Shown here: in pieces, positions 35,864-45,921 of the stretch
Numbering within the stretch: the stretch's first letter is position 1
Layout: the number at the start of each line of letters is the position of its first letter
NCBI GenBank assembly: GCA_965247065.1
Contig: CBDFGN010000006.1
Span: 2,542,001-2,606,000, forward strand
Source: CBDFGN01 sp965247065
GTDB lineage: Bacteria; Bacteroidota; Bacteroidia; Cytophagales; Cyclobacteriaceae
Reading direction: 5' to 3'
Length of the DNA stretch: 64,000 nt
The notes under the pieces: generated by a model
Database searches by the model: none
Seen by the model: only the letters and a program-made list of their open reading frames with translations
What the model was told of the DNA's origin: nothing
Made by a program: the position numbers and the translations under genes

Positions 35864-36790
35864 ATGCTGCTAGAATTAATCAAACGGTTCCATAATCCCT
35901 GGCATGTGGCCATTTTCTCGGTTTGTATTTCAGTATCTATTACAATCACCGTTTCCTTTTTCATCGAATTCACCGAATTCAAGGAGGTCCTGGCTCTTTC
36001 AGTTTTCACTCCATTTGTTATAGCATTCCCTGTGGCAAGGCTGCTTATCTTTTATACTCATAAAATTCAAAAAGAAAAAGAGGAACTGCACGAGTTGAAC
36101 AGGATCAAGCAAACCCTGTTTGCGGTAATCTCGCATGACATTAGAAGCCCAATGATTACGATCAAAGGAGTCTTATCATTAGCGAAGGACGACAATCTTT
36201 CTCGGGAAGAATTCAAGGCGTTGACCCAAAAGCTGGACCTGAACCTTGATGCTACAATAAGCTTGATGGACAATCTGATTGCCTGGACCAAAATACAAAT
36301 GGGAGGGTACAATTTGAGGAGGACCCATATTCATTTGGCCAAAGTTATCAGTGACAACATCCAGCTTCATGAACCCCTGGCAGCCCAAAAGAATATTCGG
36401 ATAAAGACTGAAGGGGATTTAACGATAAAGGCATTTGCCGATTATGACATAACCAAATTAGTAGTGAGAAATTTGATTTCCAACGCCATAAAGTTTACTG
36501 AGAATGGAGGCACCATAAACTTTAGGCTACTGGATAATGATGATACGATCTTGGTTTCGTGCCTGGACACTGGCATTGGCATAAGCAAAAAGGATTTGGC
36601 TCGATTGTTTGCTGACGAAAAATATTATTCCAGGGGTGGAACTAATAACGAAAAGGGTGCCGGTCTGGGTTTAAAGGTTTGCAAACAGTTTATGGATCTG
36701 GAGGGAGGGAAATTTTGGGCAGAAAGTGAACTTGGTAAGGGGAGCAATTTTACTTTCACGTTGCATAAGAATGAATCTGGCAATGGGTAA
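35864..36790 (+). CDS. Membrane sensor histidine kinase
   Basis: 308 residues: two N-terminal helices (about 13-67) with almost no periplasmic loop, then HisKA ('LFAVISHDIRSPM', phospho-His about 91) and a HATPase domain with N box 'NLISNAIKFTENGG' (about 204), G1 'DTGIGISKKDL' (about 237) and G2 'GAGLGLKVCKQFM' (about 265). The 'SHDIRSP' H-box and short sensor suggest it senses a membrane or intracellular signal. No response regulator is adjacent, so it is an orphan kinase. Confidence 0.9.
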   Translation: MLLELIKRFHNPWHVAIFSVCISVSITITVSFFIEFTEFKEVLALSVFTPFVIAFPVARLLIFYTHKIQKEKEELHELNRIKQTLFAVISHDIRSPMITIKGVLSLAKDDNLSREEFKALTQKLDLNLDATISLMDNLIAWTKIQMGGYNLRRTHIHLAKVISDNIQLHEPLAAQKNIRIKTEGDLTIKAFADYDITKLVVRNLISNAIKFTENGGTINFRLLDNDDTILVSCLDTGIGISKKDLARLFADEKYYSRGGTNNEKGAGLGLKVCKQFMDLEGGKFWAESELGKGSNFTFTLHKNESGNG

Positions 36791-37116
36791 CGCAATCAGG
36801 TTGTTCCGTAATTACCGCTGATTTTCTGCTCAATCGCATTTTCCCATATAGGGTCAATTGCTCGCATAAGTCTGGAGACTTTCTCACCGATTGGTTTTTT
36901 GGTCACGATTCTTCGCATGTCCAGGGAATTATGCCTTGGCATACAGGATAACAGTGGGAATTGCCTGCAGTAAAACTACCCCCCATAGGAGAATAGTCTA
37001 AAATATTACATGCATGTTGAATATAGTCTTTGAGCTGTAACCTTTTAGCATTTTCATGGTTATATGGTAAACCAGCGTTCTGGCGAAATTCTCGACGGTA
37101 CTGAAAGATTCAATTG
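36791..37116. other. Gene-free interval (326 bp)
   Basis: No supported gene. A short minus-strand stretch reading 'LWGVVLLQAIPTVILYAKA' near 36930-36990 looks like the tail of a lost membrane protein. Confidence 0.35.
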
Positions 37117-37272
37117 ATGGAAACTACAACAGGATTCTTTGGCCTCATCGCGCTCATAGCTGTGTTTGTGAGTTTTATGATCTTACTGGGTATCTTTTTG
37201 ATGTCCAAGCACGGTTGGAATCAAGAAAAGGAAATAAAGGAGGCTATTAAGAAAATGAAAAACAAGGTCTAG
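37117..37272 (+). CDS. Single-helix membrane microprotein
   Basis: 51 codons from ATG 37117: 'METTTGFF', a hydrophobic helix 'GLIALIAVFVSFMILLGIFL' and a basic cytoplasmic tail 'NQEKEIKEAIKKMKNKV'. Composition and topology (N-out, C-in by the positive-inside rule) are those of a real membrane microprotein. No family known to me; convergent with the oxidase gene. Confidence 0.5.
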   Translation: METTTGFFGLIALIAVFVSFMILLGIFLMSKHGWNQEKEIKEAIKKMKNKV

Positions 37273-37338
37273 GCAGACTTCGAATAAATAAAGAGGAGGA
37301 TGACCCTTCATTTTGCACGGTGGCCGACATGATGACTC

Positions 37339-38967
37339 CTATAGATGCAATTCCAGCCGGTCGGAAAAATCGTTTCTGAATATCCCATAACCGGTGCCGT
37401 TGGGAGGCAGGTCGTTGAAGAATTTGAAATTCTTCTGCCAGTCCGTTAATCGTTGGCCATACAGAGCTTGTACCATTCTGGGGGTGAGCTTGTTGTTGAT
37501 TTTGCCCCAATGGGGACGCCCATTCAAGGCCAGCAACACCTCCTGGTACCGGTTTAACAACTGGTCCACACCTTTGACTTTTGACAAGACAGGGCAATCG
37601 ATAAAACAAGCATCGAACCCTACTTCCATCGTCAGGTGGGCGGCGGACTTTTCCACAAAGCGCAGCCCAATGGTTCCGGGCTGGTATATATTCCCCTGGG
37701 TAGCGAGTTTGTCAGCTTCATCTATCAAGTCATCTACGGCTTGGATATATGTCAGGTTTCCGGTTGGCTGGTGATGGGTGACGTCAAAGGCAAATTCACT
37801 CGTGTAGCCATATTCCTTTATATTCTCCAAACCCAAAATGAGCACTTTGGGTGCGATATTGTAATATCTACGGTCCTTCTGCACGTTGAGGGACCCTTCC
37901 ATGTTGTTCGGGATCCTTTTAGGAAAATTGTTAGCGATGAAGCGGGCAACAAATGGGGAAAACGGCAGCTTGTCGGCAGCCCCTGAAAAAATATTTCTAA
38001 CCCGGTCGCCAATGGCATTATATTGCGGTTCCCGGTCATGAAACACGTGTAGCAAAACGATGCAGGAGTTGGTCGTATTACCTTTTACAATGTAGGGATT
38101 GATCCTCACCCATACTCCTCTCAGGATCTGCTGATCACCCCGGGGCAGGCGATTAAACCAGTCCACCATCCAGCCAAGCTTGCGGTTCGGGTCTTTCCAA
38201 TCCAGTATAGTCTGGTCCTTCAGCGGTTTGACCGTTTGAGCATGAAAGGGTGAGGGTGATGATTCCAATAGTGCTTTGACCGTGAGCCAGTCACATTTGA
38301 ACCGGACCTCTTCGATCCAGTACATGGGCCGCACGCGAAGTACATAGGAATAGACAATTCCCAGGCAACCCAGGCTCACCAGGGCACTATTAAATTTGTC
38401 GTCATCCTGAAGAAGTTGCACCCTATTGTTTCCGATTAGCAGAGGGTAATTTGCTGGATCACTGACTCCATTGCCCGGTTCTATCCGATTTATTTTGCCC
38501 CCTGTAGACACCATTAAAATGGACTGGACCATTCCGGAGATTGCTGGCAGTCTTATTCCGGAGCCATGTGTTCCGGTTGCTATCGCTCCGGAGATGGTCT
38601 GATGATCAACCCCTCCCGAATTTGTTATGGCCAGCCCCATTTTAGTCAGCTTTTTGTTGAGCCGCTTTAAGGTGGTTCCAGCTTCGACCTCAACCAGCTC
38701 ACTGGGATTGGTTACGGTGCTCTTCAGATCTTTGGGCCGATCAATATTCTTAAGCTTTTTGGGGTGTATCAAAACATCATCGGTAATAGCGATATCAGAC
38801 CAGGAATGACCCGAACCTACCGCTCTGACTCTCAATTTCTTGGATTCCGCGTCAGCGACGATCTTTACAATATGGTTCAGGGTTTCAGGCTCATAGTAAT
38901 TTACAGGATGAGCAGTATGCAGGTTGAGAACCGTTTTCCAGGTTTTTCTTCGCTTTGGAGGAGGCAT
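37339..38967 (-). CDS. FAD-linked sugar-1,4-lactone oxidase (ALO-type)
   Basis: 542 residues from ATG 38967 (ten more codons upstream to 38997 are possible). The N-terminal FAD-binding-4 domain shows 'VRAVGSGHSWSDIAITDD' and 'ISGAIATGTHGSGIRLPA'; the C-terminal ALO domain includes 'HLTMEVGFDACFIDCP' and 'GRPHWGKINNKLTPRMVQAL', which holds the conserved H-W-G-K of aldonolactone oxidases. Family enzymes oxidise L-gulono/L-galactono/D-arabinono-lactones or sugar alcohols with O2. No signal peptide. Single gene, no obvious operon. Confidence 0.87.
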   Translation of the reverse strand: MPPPKRRKTWKTVLNLHTAHPVNYYEPETLNHIVKIVADAESKKLRVRAVGSGHSWSDIAITDDVLIHPKKLKNIDRPKDLKSTVTNPSELVEVEAGTTLKRLNKKLTKMGLAITNSGGVDHQTISGAIATGTHGSGIRLPAISGMVQSILMVSTGGKINRIEPGNGVSDPANYPLLIGNNRVQLLQDDDKFNSALVSLGCLGIVYSYVLRVRPMYWIEEVRFKCDWLTVKALLESSPSPFHAQTVKPLKDQTILDWKDPNRKLGWMVDWFNRLPRGDQQILRGVWVRINPYIVKGNTTNSCIVLLHVFHDREPQYNAIGDRVRNIFSGAADKLPFSPFVARFIANNFPKRIPNNMEGSLNVQKDRRYYNIAPKVLILGLENIKEYGYTSEFAFDVTHHQPTGNLTYIQAVDDLIDEADKLATQGNIYQPGTIGLRFVEKSAAHLTMEVGFDACFIDCPVLSKVKGVDQLLNRYQEVLLALNGRPHWGKINNKLTPRMVQALYGQRLTDWQKNFKFFNDLPPNGTGYGIFRNDFSDRLELHL

Positions 38968-39056
38968 ATTACGCTTGCGCCACGATGCCCGGTACAAGAA
39001 AGACCATGCCCATATACCTAGGTTTTAACAATTCCAATTCTGTCCACTCGAGACAA

Positions 39057-40841
39057 TCATTCACTTGCTGCATAGTATTCTTCCACAGAAAATCTTATTC
39101 TACTCTTACCCTCATTTCCAAGTAAATCTAAGGCTCTGATATCAATCTCGAAATTGGAGCCGGACCTAAAGTATTGAATTGGCTTGGAATACTTTAGGTC
39201 GCCATTCCCGTTAATGGAATAGTAAATTTCTTGATTTCCAACCTCCTTATCAGTAGCGGCAAGATATAGCATAACCTCACTTGGATAAATGGCGAAGCTG
39301 TCTTTCATTATCACCTTATTCCCTATTGGCTCTGCGCTAAAATGGTGAAACAACTCCGGTGGGTTGTTATCAACGAAGATCATGACCTTTTGGGTCGATT
39401 CATTGTTAACATTGTCAATTGCCTTTATCATCAGGCGGTTATACCCGTCGCCTTTCACAGAAAAGTTCTGGGAAAACTCTGTTTCATTTTCTCCATCAAG
39501 GTTATACAATATTGATTTAACACCTGACTGGCTGTATCCCTTTTCACTAGCCAGTATATTAAAGGTTGTCAAGTCTCTTACATAAATCGTATCCCTTCGA
39601 TTGTGTTGAGGACCCGTTATTTGATAAGAAATCTCAGCTGGATTCTTATCAACTCTAAATACTTTACTTACCAGACTCTTATTGTCCACCTGATCAAGTC
39701 CATAAAACACAATTTTATGAAGCCCAGGCTTAAGATTGCAAGATATGGGAGAGGTAAATTCCAGAAAATCGGTTTAGTCCAGGCTATAATGAATTGATTT
39801 TAGACCGGCTTTTTCATCGCTGCCAAGGATCTTGATTTTTGATCGTTCGGAGACGTATAGTGAGTTTCCAATCGAAGAGACGAACTGATCATCTTCAATT
39901 TTAAAATCTAATGAGGGTGGGGTTTTGTCCAGGTAAAAGGAATAGGCCCTGGTCTCTTCCTGGTTGGCAACGTAATCCTCGGAGTAAAACTCCAAATTAT
40001 GACTTCCCTCAGCTAAATTCGATAGAGCTAATTTTTGGGAAAAGATTCTTGGCTCCTCACCATTTAAGCTATAATAGATCTTATTTACTCCCGCACCGCC
40101 GTCCTGACTTTTTAGGGTAATCGTTGTTTTGGGAGAGAGTGTATTTTCGAATTTCGGATCTTGAATTGAGATTGATGTGGTGGGCGGAGTTGCATCAACT
40201 AAAAAACTCACTCTATTTTGGCCACTTTCATCCATGCGCTTTTTCCAATCCTCTGAATCGGCCTCCGAGTTACCAACCTTATCCACAGCATAAAAAACCA
40301 ATGTCCATTCCTTTTCGGCTACTGGTTTAATGCCTGAATCGTATTCTTTAAAGGGCTCTCCGTTCAACGAATAGTAAATGCTCTCAACTCCAGATACCTT
40401 GTCGGAAGCACTAAGTTGGGCTGACACATCAGCGCTATAATAGTTTTTACCATTTATGAACTTATGGCCGCTAAAGCTATAATCCACATTCGTCAAAGGA
40501 GGTCTGCTATCCGCATAAACATCCCAAAGCGCCTCCGTTTTGGGCAATATTGTTACACCCGTTTCCTTATCTACTGCCCATCTTGTCCTGATATAATTTG
40601 GACCTTCTGTATCAAAATAATAAGGTTCGGTGTATTGGGGAGTGGTTTTGCTTTTCATTAAATATCCGAAATCGCCATCAGCATCGGTACTGAGCCTTAT
40701 ATAAACCGGAAGCTTTTTATTCCAGAAAATTTTACCCCCATCATCCACAAAAACCCTTTCACTATGGCTAAGTGGGTTTTGTGATTTACTCCAGAATGCA
40801 TTCAAAATTGTTAGCAGGATAATTACCGCAAATGTTTTCAT
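39057..40841 (-). pseudogene. Secreted OmpL47-repeat protein with in-frame TAA
   Basis: 595 codons in one frame, interrupted by TAA at 39776-39774. Signal peptide 'MKTFAVIILLTILNAFWSKS'. At least four OmpL47-type beta modules are visible by the recurrent 'SGVESIYYSLNGEPFKEY', 'GVNKIYYSLNGEEPRIF', 'GLKSIHYSLD' and 'GVKSILYNLDGENETEF', each preceded by 'SVxDxTPP'-like linkers. Sequence on both sides of the stop belongs to the same repeat ('HYSLD-[stop]-TDFLEF'). OmpL47 modules occur in surface proteins of spirochaetes and Bacteroidota and may mediate adhesion. Confidence 0.78.
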
Positions 40842-41253
40842 GATTATAAATCTTAAATATTGTACAAGATGAAATATCGTTCCACCAGGATGAACCCCTT
40901 CTCTTCAAAGGGGTAATTCATTACAGGTTGAAAGAGGACCTAATCCGATAAAGAGGCTTGGTCTCAAACCAGAACCATCACCAATTTACCATTAACAGTT
41001 TACGAAAATAGATTAAGAATGTCAACTGCGATTTGAAGGATTTGAGCTTTTCGGTTAGCCCCAACCCTTTACAAATCGATTAATGTCCATCATAATAAAT
41101 TCATGGTTTAGAAGATTCCCGAAAATTCGACCCCGCCGCTTCGATGGTCGGGGGTCCCCCAAGTTTCGAAATCCCCTGGATTGTCGGTTGTCATTAACAG
41201 AATTCAATCTAAATCCGCAAAAAATTATCAGATAAAGTGATAAACGCTACCTT
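40842..41253. other. Intergenic region upstream of csp (412 bp)
   Basis: No gene. Presumably carries divergent promoters for the OmpL47 gene and the cold-shock gene. Confidence 0.4.
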
Positions 41254-41261
41254 TACTTTTG
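41254..41261 (+). promoter_or_regulatory. -7 box of cold-shock gene 1
   Basis: TACTTTTG fits TAnnTTTG, 25 bp before the ATG at 41287. No good TTTG at the -33 position. Confidence 0.45.
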
Positions 41262-41286
41262 TATTATTATCTAAATCTTTTAAACT

Positions 41287-41478
41287 ATGAACAAGGGCAC
41301 GGTAAAATTCTTTAATGAGTCCAGAGGATTCGGCTTCATTGCCGAAGAAGGCACGGACAAGGAACACTTTGTACACAGCTCCGGATTAATCGACCAAATT
41401 CGTGAAGGCGATGCTGTGGAATTTGAACTAAAAGAAGGCAAAAAAGGAATGAATGCGGTGAATGTCAAGGTTATTTAA
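41287..41478 (+). CDS. Cold-shock domain protein (CspA family)
   Basis: 63 residues covering one complete cold-shock OB fold. RNP1 'SRGFGFIA' (about 11-18) and RNP2 'EHFVHSSG' (about 26-33) are present, giving the nucleic-acid-binding aromatics. Such proteins melt RNA structure and act as antiterminators. Followed by a strong terminator (41509-41538). A paralogue with ~80 percent visibly identical residues is at 55510-55701 on the other strand. Confidence 0.96.
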   Translation: MNKGTVKFFNESRGFGFIAEEGTDKEHFVHSSGLIDQIREGDAVEFELKEGKKGMNAVNVKVI

Positions 41479-41508
41479 CCCATACCCTGCAGTTTTTTTT
41501 GCAATGGA

Positions 41509-41538
41509 AGAGCCTATCAAATTCTGATAGGCTCTTTT
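41509..41538 (+). terminator. Rho-independent terminator of cold-shock gene 1
   Basis: Perfect 11-bp stem AGAGCCTATCA / TGATAGGCTCT, 5-nt loop, followed by TTT, 30 bp downstream of the stop. Confidence 0.85.
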
Positions 41539-41712
41539 GACGTTTGCCGTCCTTGTTTCCGTTCTAAGTTGCTCTCCTCCTGCATTTAATGAGCACTTGT
41601 AACTCCGACCGCTTGCATCTACAAATTCCGCTCGATTGTAGATTGTGACATAATCAGGATAGATGTAACTTTAAATGTTTACCCAATTTGTAACGCCTAT
41701 CTAGGGACCATA

Positions 41713-42230
41713 ATGAAAAAACGAAATCTCATAAATTTTCAAATTATTGCCTTATCCATCATGGTAGTCTCATGCAATACAAATGATAGGCAAAACAAGC
41801 TAGTAGAAGCCACTAAATCTTCTTCAAACAAAGTTAAGTTCGATTCATTAGCGGCTAAGAAATATGGTGCGGACGAATATGGCATGAAAAAATATGTTAT
41901 GGCCTTTTTGAAGAAGGCCCGAATCGTGATTTGGATTCGGCAAGGACCAGCGAATTGCAAATGGCGCATTTGAAAAACATCGGAAGAATGGCAGATGAGG
42001 GCAAATTGGCTTTGGCTGGACCGTTTTTGGGAGACGGAGTTTTAAGGGGTATTTATATTTTCAATGTTGAAAGCGTGAAAGAAGCCCAGAAACTTACAAA
42101 TTCTGATCCTGCAATCCAGGCTGGTAGTTTGGTAATGGAACTAAAGGAATGGTATGGAACTGCCGCCTTAATGGCTGTCGTCAATATACATGAAACAATA
42201 TCGAAACAAGGAATAACCGAAAAGGAATAA
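41713..42230 (+). pseudogene. YCII-domain lipoprotein with 1-nt deletion
   Basis: Frame A starts 'MKKRNLINFQIIALSIMVVSC' (lipobox VVSC) and ends near 'GMKKYVMAFLKKA'. Frame B continues 'NRDLDSARTSELQMAHLKN', 'AGPFLGDGVLRGIYIFNVES', 'TNSDPAIQAG', 'EWYGTAALMA', a YCII-related domain (ferredoxin-like fold, possible His/Asp active site). Restoring one G in AAGGCCCG near 41918 joins them into 173 codons ('FLKKGPNRDLDSA'). Function of YCII proteins is uncertain; this one would be envelope-anchored. Confidence 0.8.
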
Positions 42231-42234
42231 CGAC

Positions 42235-42274
42235 CCTCAAAGTAGAAACTCCTACCTCAAAGTAGAAACTCCTA
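42235..42274 (+). repeat. Perfect 20-bp tandem duplication after a stop codon
   Basis: CCTCAAAGTAGAAACTCCTA twice (42235-42254, 42255-42274), beginning 5 bp after the YCII stop. Confidence 0.95.
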
Positions 42275-42378
42275 TGTGCCATATACTCCCCCATGGAACC
42301 TCTAAGTCTTTACCTCACTACCGGTAAGCCGTATCTCCGTAAAACAGTATGTTATTCGGCAAATACAAAAAAAATGAA

Positions 42379-42858
42379 ATGAGGCACTTAGCTTCCATAG
42401 CAATAATACTGACGCTGATTTCGTGCAGTGAGATCAAAAAATCAAATGATTTGGATAAAGAATCAATTATTGCAGATGTCAACCTGATGTTACATAATTA
42501 TCACAGAGATATTGGTAAGGATGGATTGACTGCCGAATTTAAGTATTTGGATCAGTCTTCGGATTTTTTTTGGGTTCCACCCGGATACAACGCGGCCTTA
42601 TCATACGATTCGGTTAAGAAAATTCTTGAGATGAATCATCAGGCTTTCCTATCCATTGAATTTTATTGGGATACTTTACAGGTTTTTCCTTTGTCAGATG
42701 AAATTGTAAACTATTCCGGAATAGTGAGCGGTATTATGACGGATACTTCTGGAGTTGAATCAACTATAACAATAATAGAATCCGGGACCATCATAAAGCG
42801 GGAGGATGGATGGAAATTATTGAGCGGCCAATCAGCAATTCTGAATAACGAAGAATAG
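42379..42858 (+). CDS. NTF2-like (DUF4440-type) lipoprotein
   Basis: 159 residues from ATG 42379, chosen over an in-frame ATG at 42349 because it starts a clean signal: 'MRHLASIAIILTLISC'. The mature part has the helix-rich start ('ESIIADVNLMLHNYHRDIGK') and curved sheet ('ITIIESGTIIKREDGWKLL') of the NTF2 fold. Ligand or enzymatic activity cannot be inferred. Independent gene between the YCII and cyclase genes. Confidence 0.72.
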   Translation: MRHLASIAIILTLISCSEIKKSNDLDKESIIADVNLMLHNYHRDIGKDGLTAEFKYLDQSSDFFWVPPGYNAALSYDSVKKILEMNHQAFLSIEFYWDTLQVFPLSDEIVNYSGIVSGIMTDTSGVESTITIIESGTIIKREDGWKLLSGQSAILNNEE

Positions 42859-43064
42859 AGACTGTCAGTTAAATCAATAGTCTGGAAACTTTGTTGATTG
42901 AATGGGAAAAAGATGGGACTAAGTATGACATTAAGAGTCTCTTATTGGCTCCAACATATTTCCCGCTATTACAAGTCATCAAAAGGACAATTTGGCCGGT
43001 AGACTGAGACCTGCACTAATCAGTATCTTTTTGATTTTGCGGATCCCATGGCCGCTGCGAATAC

Positions 43065-44365
43065 TCAGTCCTTGGCACTCAGCAAGAAATAGGTAGACAA
43101 TTCTCCTTTTCCCTTAATGTTAACCATTCCCCTATCCCGGAATTCGAAATGCTCTTTTAGGGTTTCATAGAGAGTTTCGCTACAATGTATTTTGCCGGTT
43201 TCGCCGTGGGATTCCATTCGTGAGGCCACATTTACGGTATTTCCCCAGAGGTCATAACTGAATTTGGCGGTGCCGATGACGCCGGCAACTACCTCGCCGC
43301 AATGCAAGCCAATTCTGACGTCCAGTTTGAGATCAATCTTTTTGATTACTCCAATCATTTCCAAAGCCATAGACGCCATTCTTTGGGCATGATCCTGTGC
43401 AGGTTCAGGAGCACCGCACACGGCCATGTAAGCATCGCCAATGGTTTTAATTTTTTCGATACGGTATTTCTGGGTTAGTTTGTCGAATTCGGAAAAGACC
43501 TGATTTAGAGCATCTACTATTTTCTCCGGACTGTTGTGGGAAGAAAAGGCGGTGAAGTTCACAATGTCGCAGAATAGTACCGTGACCTCAGAAAAATGAT
43601 CCACGATTATTTTCTCGTTGTTCTTCATTCTTTCGGCGATCGATTCAGGTAAGATGTTCAACAGTAACCGGTCGGACTTCTGTCGCTCTTCCGACAACTG
43701 TACATTTTTCTTTTCAATTTGTTTTTCATATTGCCGACCCACTCGTCTAGCGGCAAAGGAGATCGGAATGGCCAGGAACAACCCCAGAAAAAACGCGCCT
43801 ATCGTGATGTAGGTTTTTAATTTACTAATCTCGCTGGTGATACTTTCAGAATTCTCATGCGAAGAAATGGTCCAATTGACCTCCGGGATCGCGTAGAAAT
43901 AAACTATCTCATCCGGAGTTTCATTGGGGTACCGTAACAGGCCCCCGCCGCTTTTGCCTTCCCGGATATAGTCCTCCCACTTCACAAATTCGGATATGCC
44001 AAAATCACTATTGTACAGGGCTTGTTTATTAGCTACAGACATGCCAATGGCAGCGCTCATTGGATGCAAAGATAATTTGAGGACACCTGGTCAATGATGC
44101 AAACATATCCCTTGTCAAACTGGGTTCCTTCAATACTGGCCTGGAACTCGTTGATCACCTGGTTCACATTGGGATTCTCCTTTAACCGATTCTGTATGAA
44201 TTGGGCCATGCTCTTGGCCTGACGATAATTCACATCGGATTGTATTCTAAAATATTGAGTTTGAAATACATTCAACAAAGCCGGAAGGGCCAGAGTGCCG
44301 ACTACCAGGATAGCCAGGAAAACGGCTAAAAAAGTAAAAATGGGCAATTTCGATTTATCAATCAT
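43065..44365 (-). pseudogene. Class III adenylate/guanylate cyclase with 1-nt deletion
   Basis: Frame A (44365-44057): N-terminal helix 'FTFLAVFLAILVVGTLAL' and start of a Cache-like periplasmic sensor. Frame B (44069-43065): rest of the sensor ('ALYNSDFGISEFVKWEDY'), second helix 'TYITIGAFFLGLFLAIPIS', coiled coil, and the cyclase domain with metal Asp in 'VTVLFCDIVNFTAFS', the second Asp in 'IKTIGDAYMAV', and transition-state residues in 'LWGNTVNVASRM'. One missing base near 44080 separates them; restoring it gives 434 codons. The intact form would make cAMP or cGMP in response to an extracytoplasmic ligand. No obvious Crp partner next to it. Confidence 0.85.
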
Positions 44366-44570
44366 TCCTGATCATTTAGGTAAAACGGTGTTTCAGCGCT
44401 AATTTAAAAATATTTCAACCGCCTTTTGGCTATGCCATCGAAATGCCGGTTTTGGAAATAATTTAATAGAATATCAGAATTGGGGTGGTCAACCAAGAAA
44501 TGGTCAAACTTGAGTGTTCAGGAGACTTTTTCTACCTATAAGATTTTATTATTGTTTGTACATACAAATA

Positions 44571-44592
44571 TAAAAGCCTCCCGTCTGGGAGG
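44571..44592 (-). terminator. Rho-independent terminator after the carboxypeptidase-regulatory-domain gene
   Basis: On the minus strand: CCTCCC-AGAC-GGGAGG then CTTTTA, 40 bp beyond the stop at 44632. Confidence 0.75.
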
Positions 44593-44631
44593 TGGACCAG
44601 CCTCAGCCTTTCGAATCGCTCATTAATGATC

Positions 44632-45546
44632 TCAGATTATCGTAAAATAAATCTTTTCAAATATCTTATGGTCAGTGTGGATCACCAGTTGCCATTTTCC
44701 CCTCCAGACCTTTTTGCGAGCCCAGGACCGCCAGCCATAAGGCTTTGGTTCAAAGTCATTCTGCTCAAACCGCCTCACCAATTCTCCATTATTATACCAG
44801 TCATAAATCAGCTGCAGGTTTTTATTTAGCTCATAATCGTCAGGGCCGAAAATGGTCACAAAACAGTACACCAAACGCAGCCCACTTTCCTTTTCTTCCT
44901 CCAGGTCCTTAAGTCTTATCTCATACTGATCGGCTTGTAGGGGATCAAATTTACCGATTGGCTCCTTCTGCTTTTCTCCTACCTCGCTGCATAAAATAGG
45001 ATTCAGATCGCTGGTCAAGGGATTCCTGATCAAAGTGTCATCTAATTGTATCACCTCGCCTATATCCTGCTGATCAAGGGTTACTGCAACTCCACCTTCC
45101 CCGCCAATGATTTCCAGATTCATCTGGCTTTGAAAGGGGATATTTTGAAAGGTATACCTTCCCTGCTTTGTGGTGGTGGTATAGCGCTCGCTGGAAGGAA
45201 TTACCACAACGGCTCCCTGAAGCGGATTACCAAAGATATCATAGACAAATCCATGCAAGCCTACAACCTTTCCAGGGGGCGAAGCCGATGGTAGTTCTGG
45301 CTCTTTGGTTTGAGGTCCGTTTTCGGGTGATTTAGATATAGGTGTCTTGTAAAGTCCAGAGACCAGGTTGGTGGGGTACTTACCCAAATAGACCAAAATC
45401 GCTGTGAGCGCTGCTCCTGCCAAAAAACTCAGCAGCCCGGAAACTCCAAGGTGCTTAAAGATCCAGCCCAGAGGTTTACCCAGCAGAGGGATCATCTCCA
45501 GCAGTTCGACAAATGCCGCTTTCCAATCCTTCTTTTCGGGCTCCAT
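44632..45546 (-). CDS. Membrane protein with carboxypeptidase-regulatory-like and DUF2914-like domains
   Basis: 304 residues. A cytoplasmic amphipathic start ('FVELLEMIPLLGKPLGWIFK'), one transmembrane helix (about 35-54), a Pro-rich linker, then a CarboxypepD_reg-like beta sandwich ('GLHGFVYDIFGNPLQGAVV', about 97-165), and a C-terminal DUF2914-like module ('LIYDWYNNGELVRRFEQ', 'YGWRSWARKKVWRGKWQLVI'). Probably an anchored envelope protein with exposed carbohydrate-binding-like folds; no enzyme motif. Single-gene unit closed by a terminator. Confidence 0.68.
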   Translation of the reverse strand: MEPEKKDWKAAFVELLEMIPLLGKPLGWIFKHLGVSGLLSFLAGAALTAILVYLGKYPTNLVSGLYKTPISKSPENGPQTKEPELPSASPPGKVVGLHGFVYDIFGNPLQGAVVVIPSSERYTTTTKQGRYTFQNIPFQSQMNLEIIGGEGGVAVTLDQQDIGEVIQLDDTLIRNPLTSDLNPILCSEVGEKQKEPIGKFDPLQADQYEIRLKDLEEEKESGLRLVYCFVTIFGPDDYELNKNLQLIYDWYNNGELVRRFEQNDFEPKPYGWRSWARKKVWRGKWQLVIHTDHKIFEKIYFTII

Positions 45547-45921
45547 GGACCTCCAAAGTACGAAGTTTCAGCAATCTTGCAAACCGAAAGCAGCTACCTG
45601 GGTTTGCATTGGCTATTTAGGCCTGGATCATCACGAATGCGCCCAGCTAGTAAGGATATGGGTAATTTTTGCTTGATTTACACTTGAGCTGTTAGAAAGT
45701 CCGGTACTCATTTTCCAGTTCAAACCATTCCTTATAAAAAGTTATCATCGGCTCTCGGGTAGCCTGACCATGAAACGGTCCAGAGGCTCATAACCAGTTT
45801 ACGGCCCCCGGGCATCAAGATAAATATAACTTTAGTACTTTTCCTGAGTTGTTGGATGAACTTAAGAACGAAATGAAATGAAAACATTCCTTGGGTTGGC
45901 TTACAATTAAACGAAACGACC
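45547..45921. other. Gene-free interval (375 bp)
   Basis: Divergent intergenic region between 44632-45546 and 45922-46500. No consensus promoter box or repeat stood out. Confidence 0.4.
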
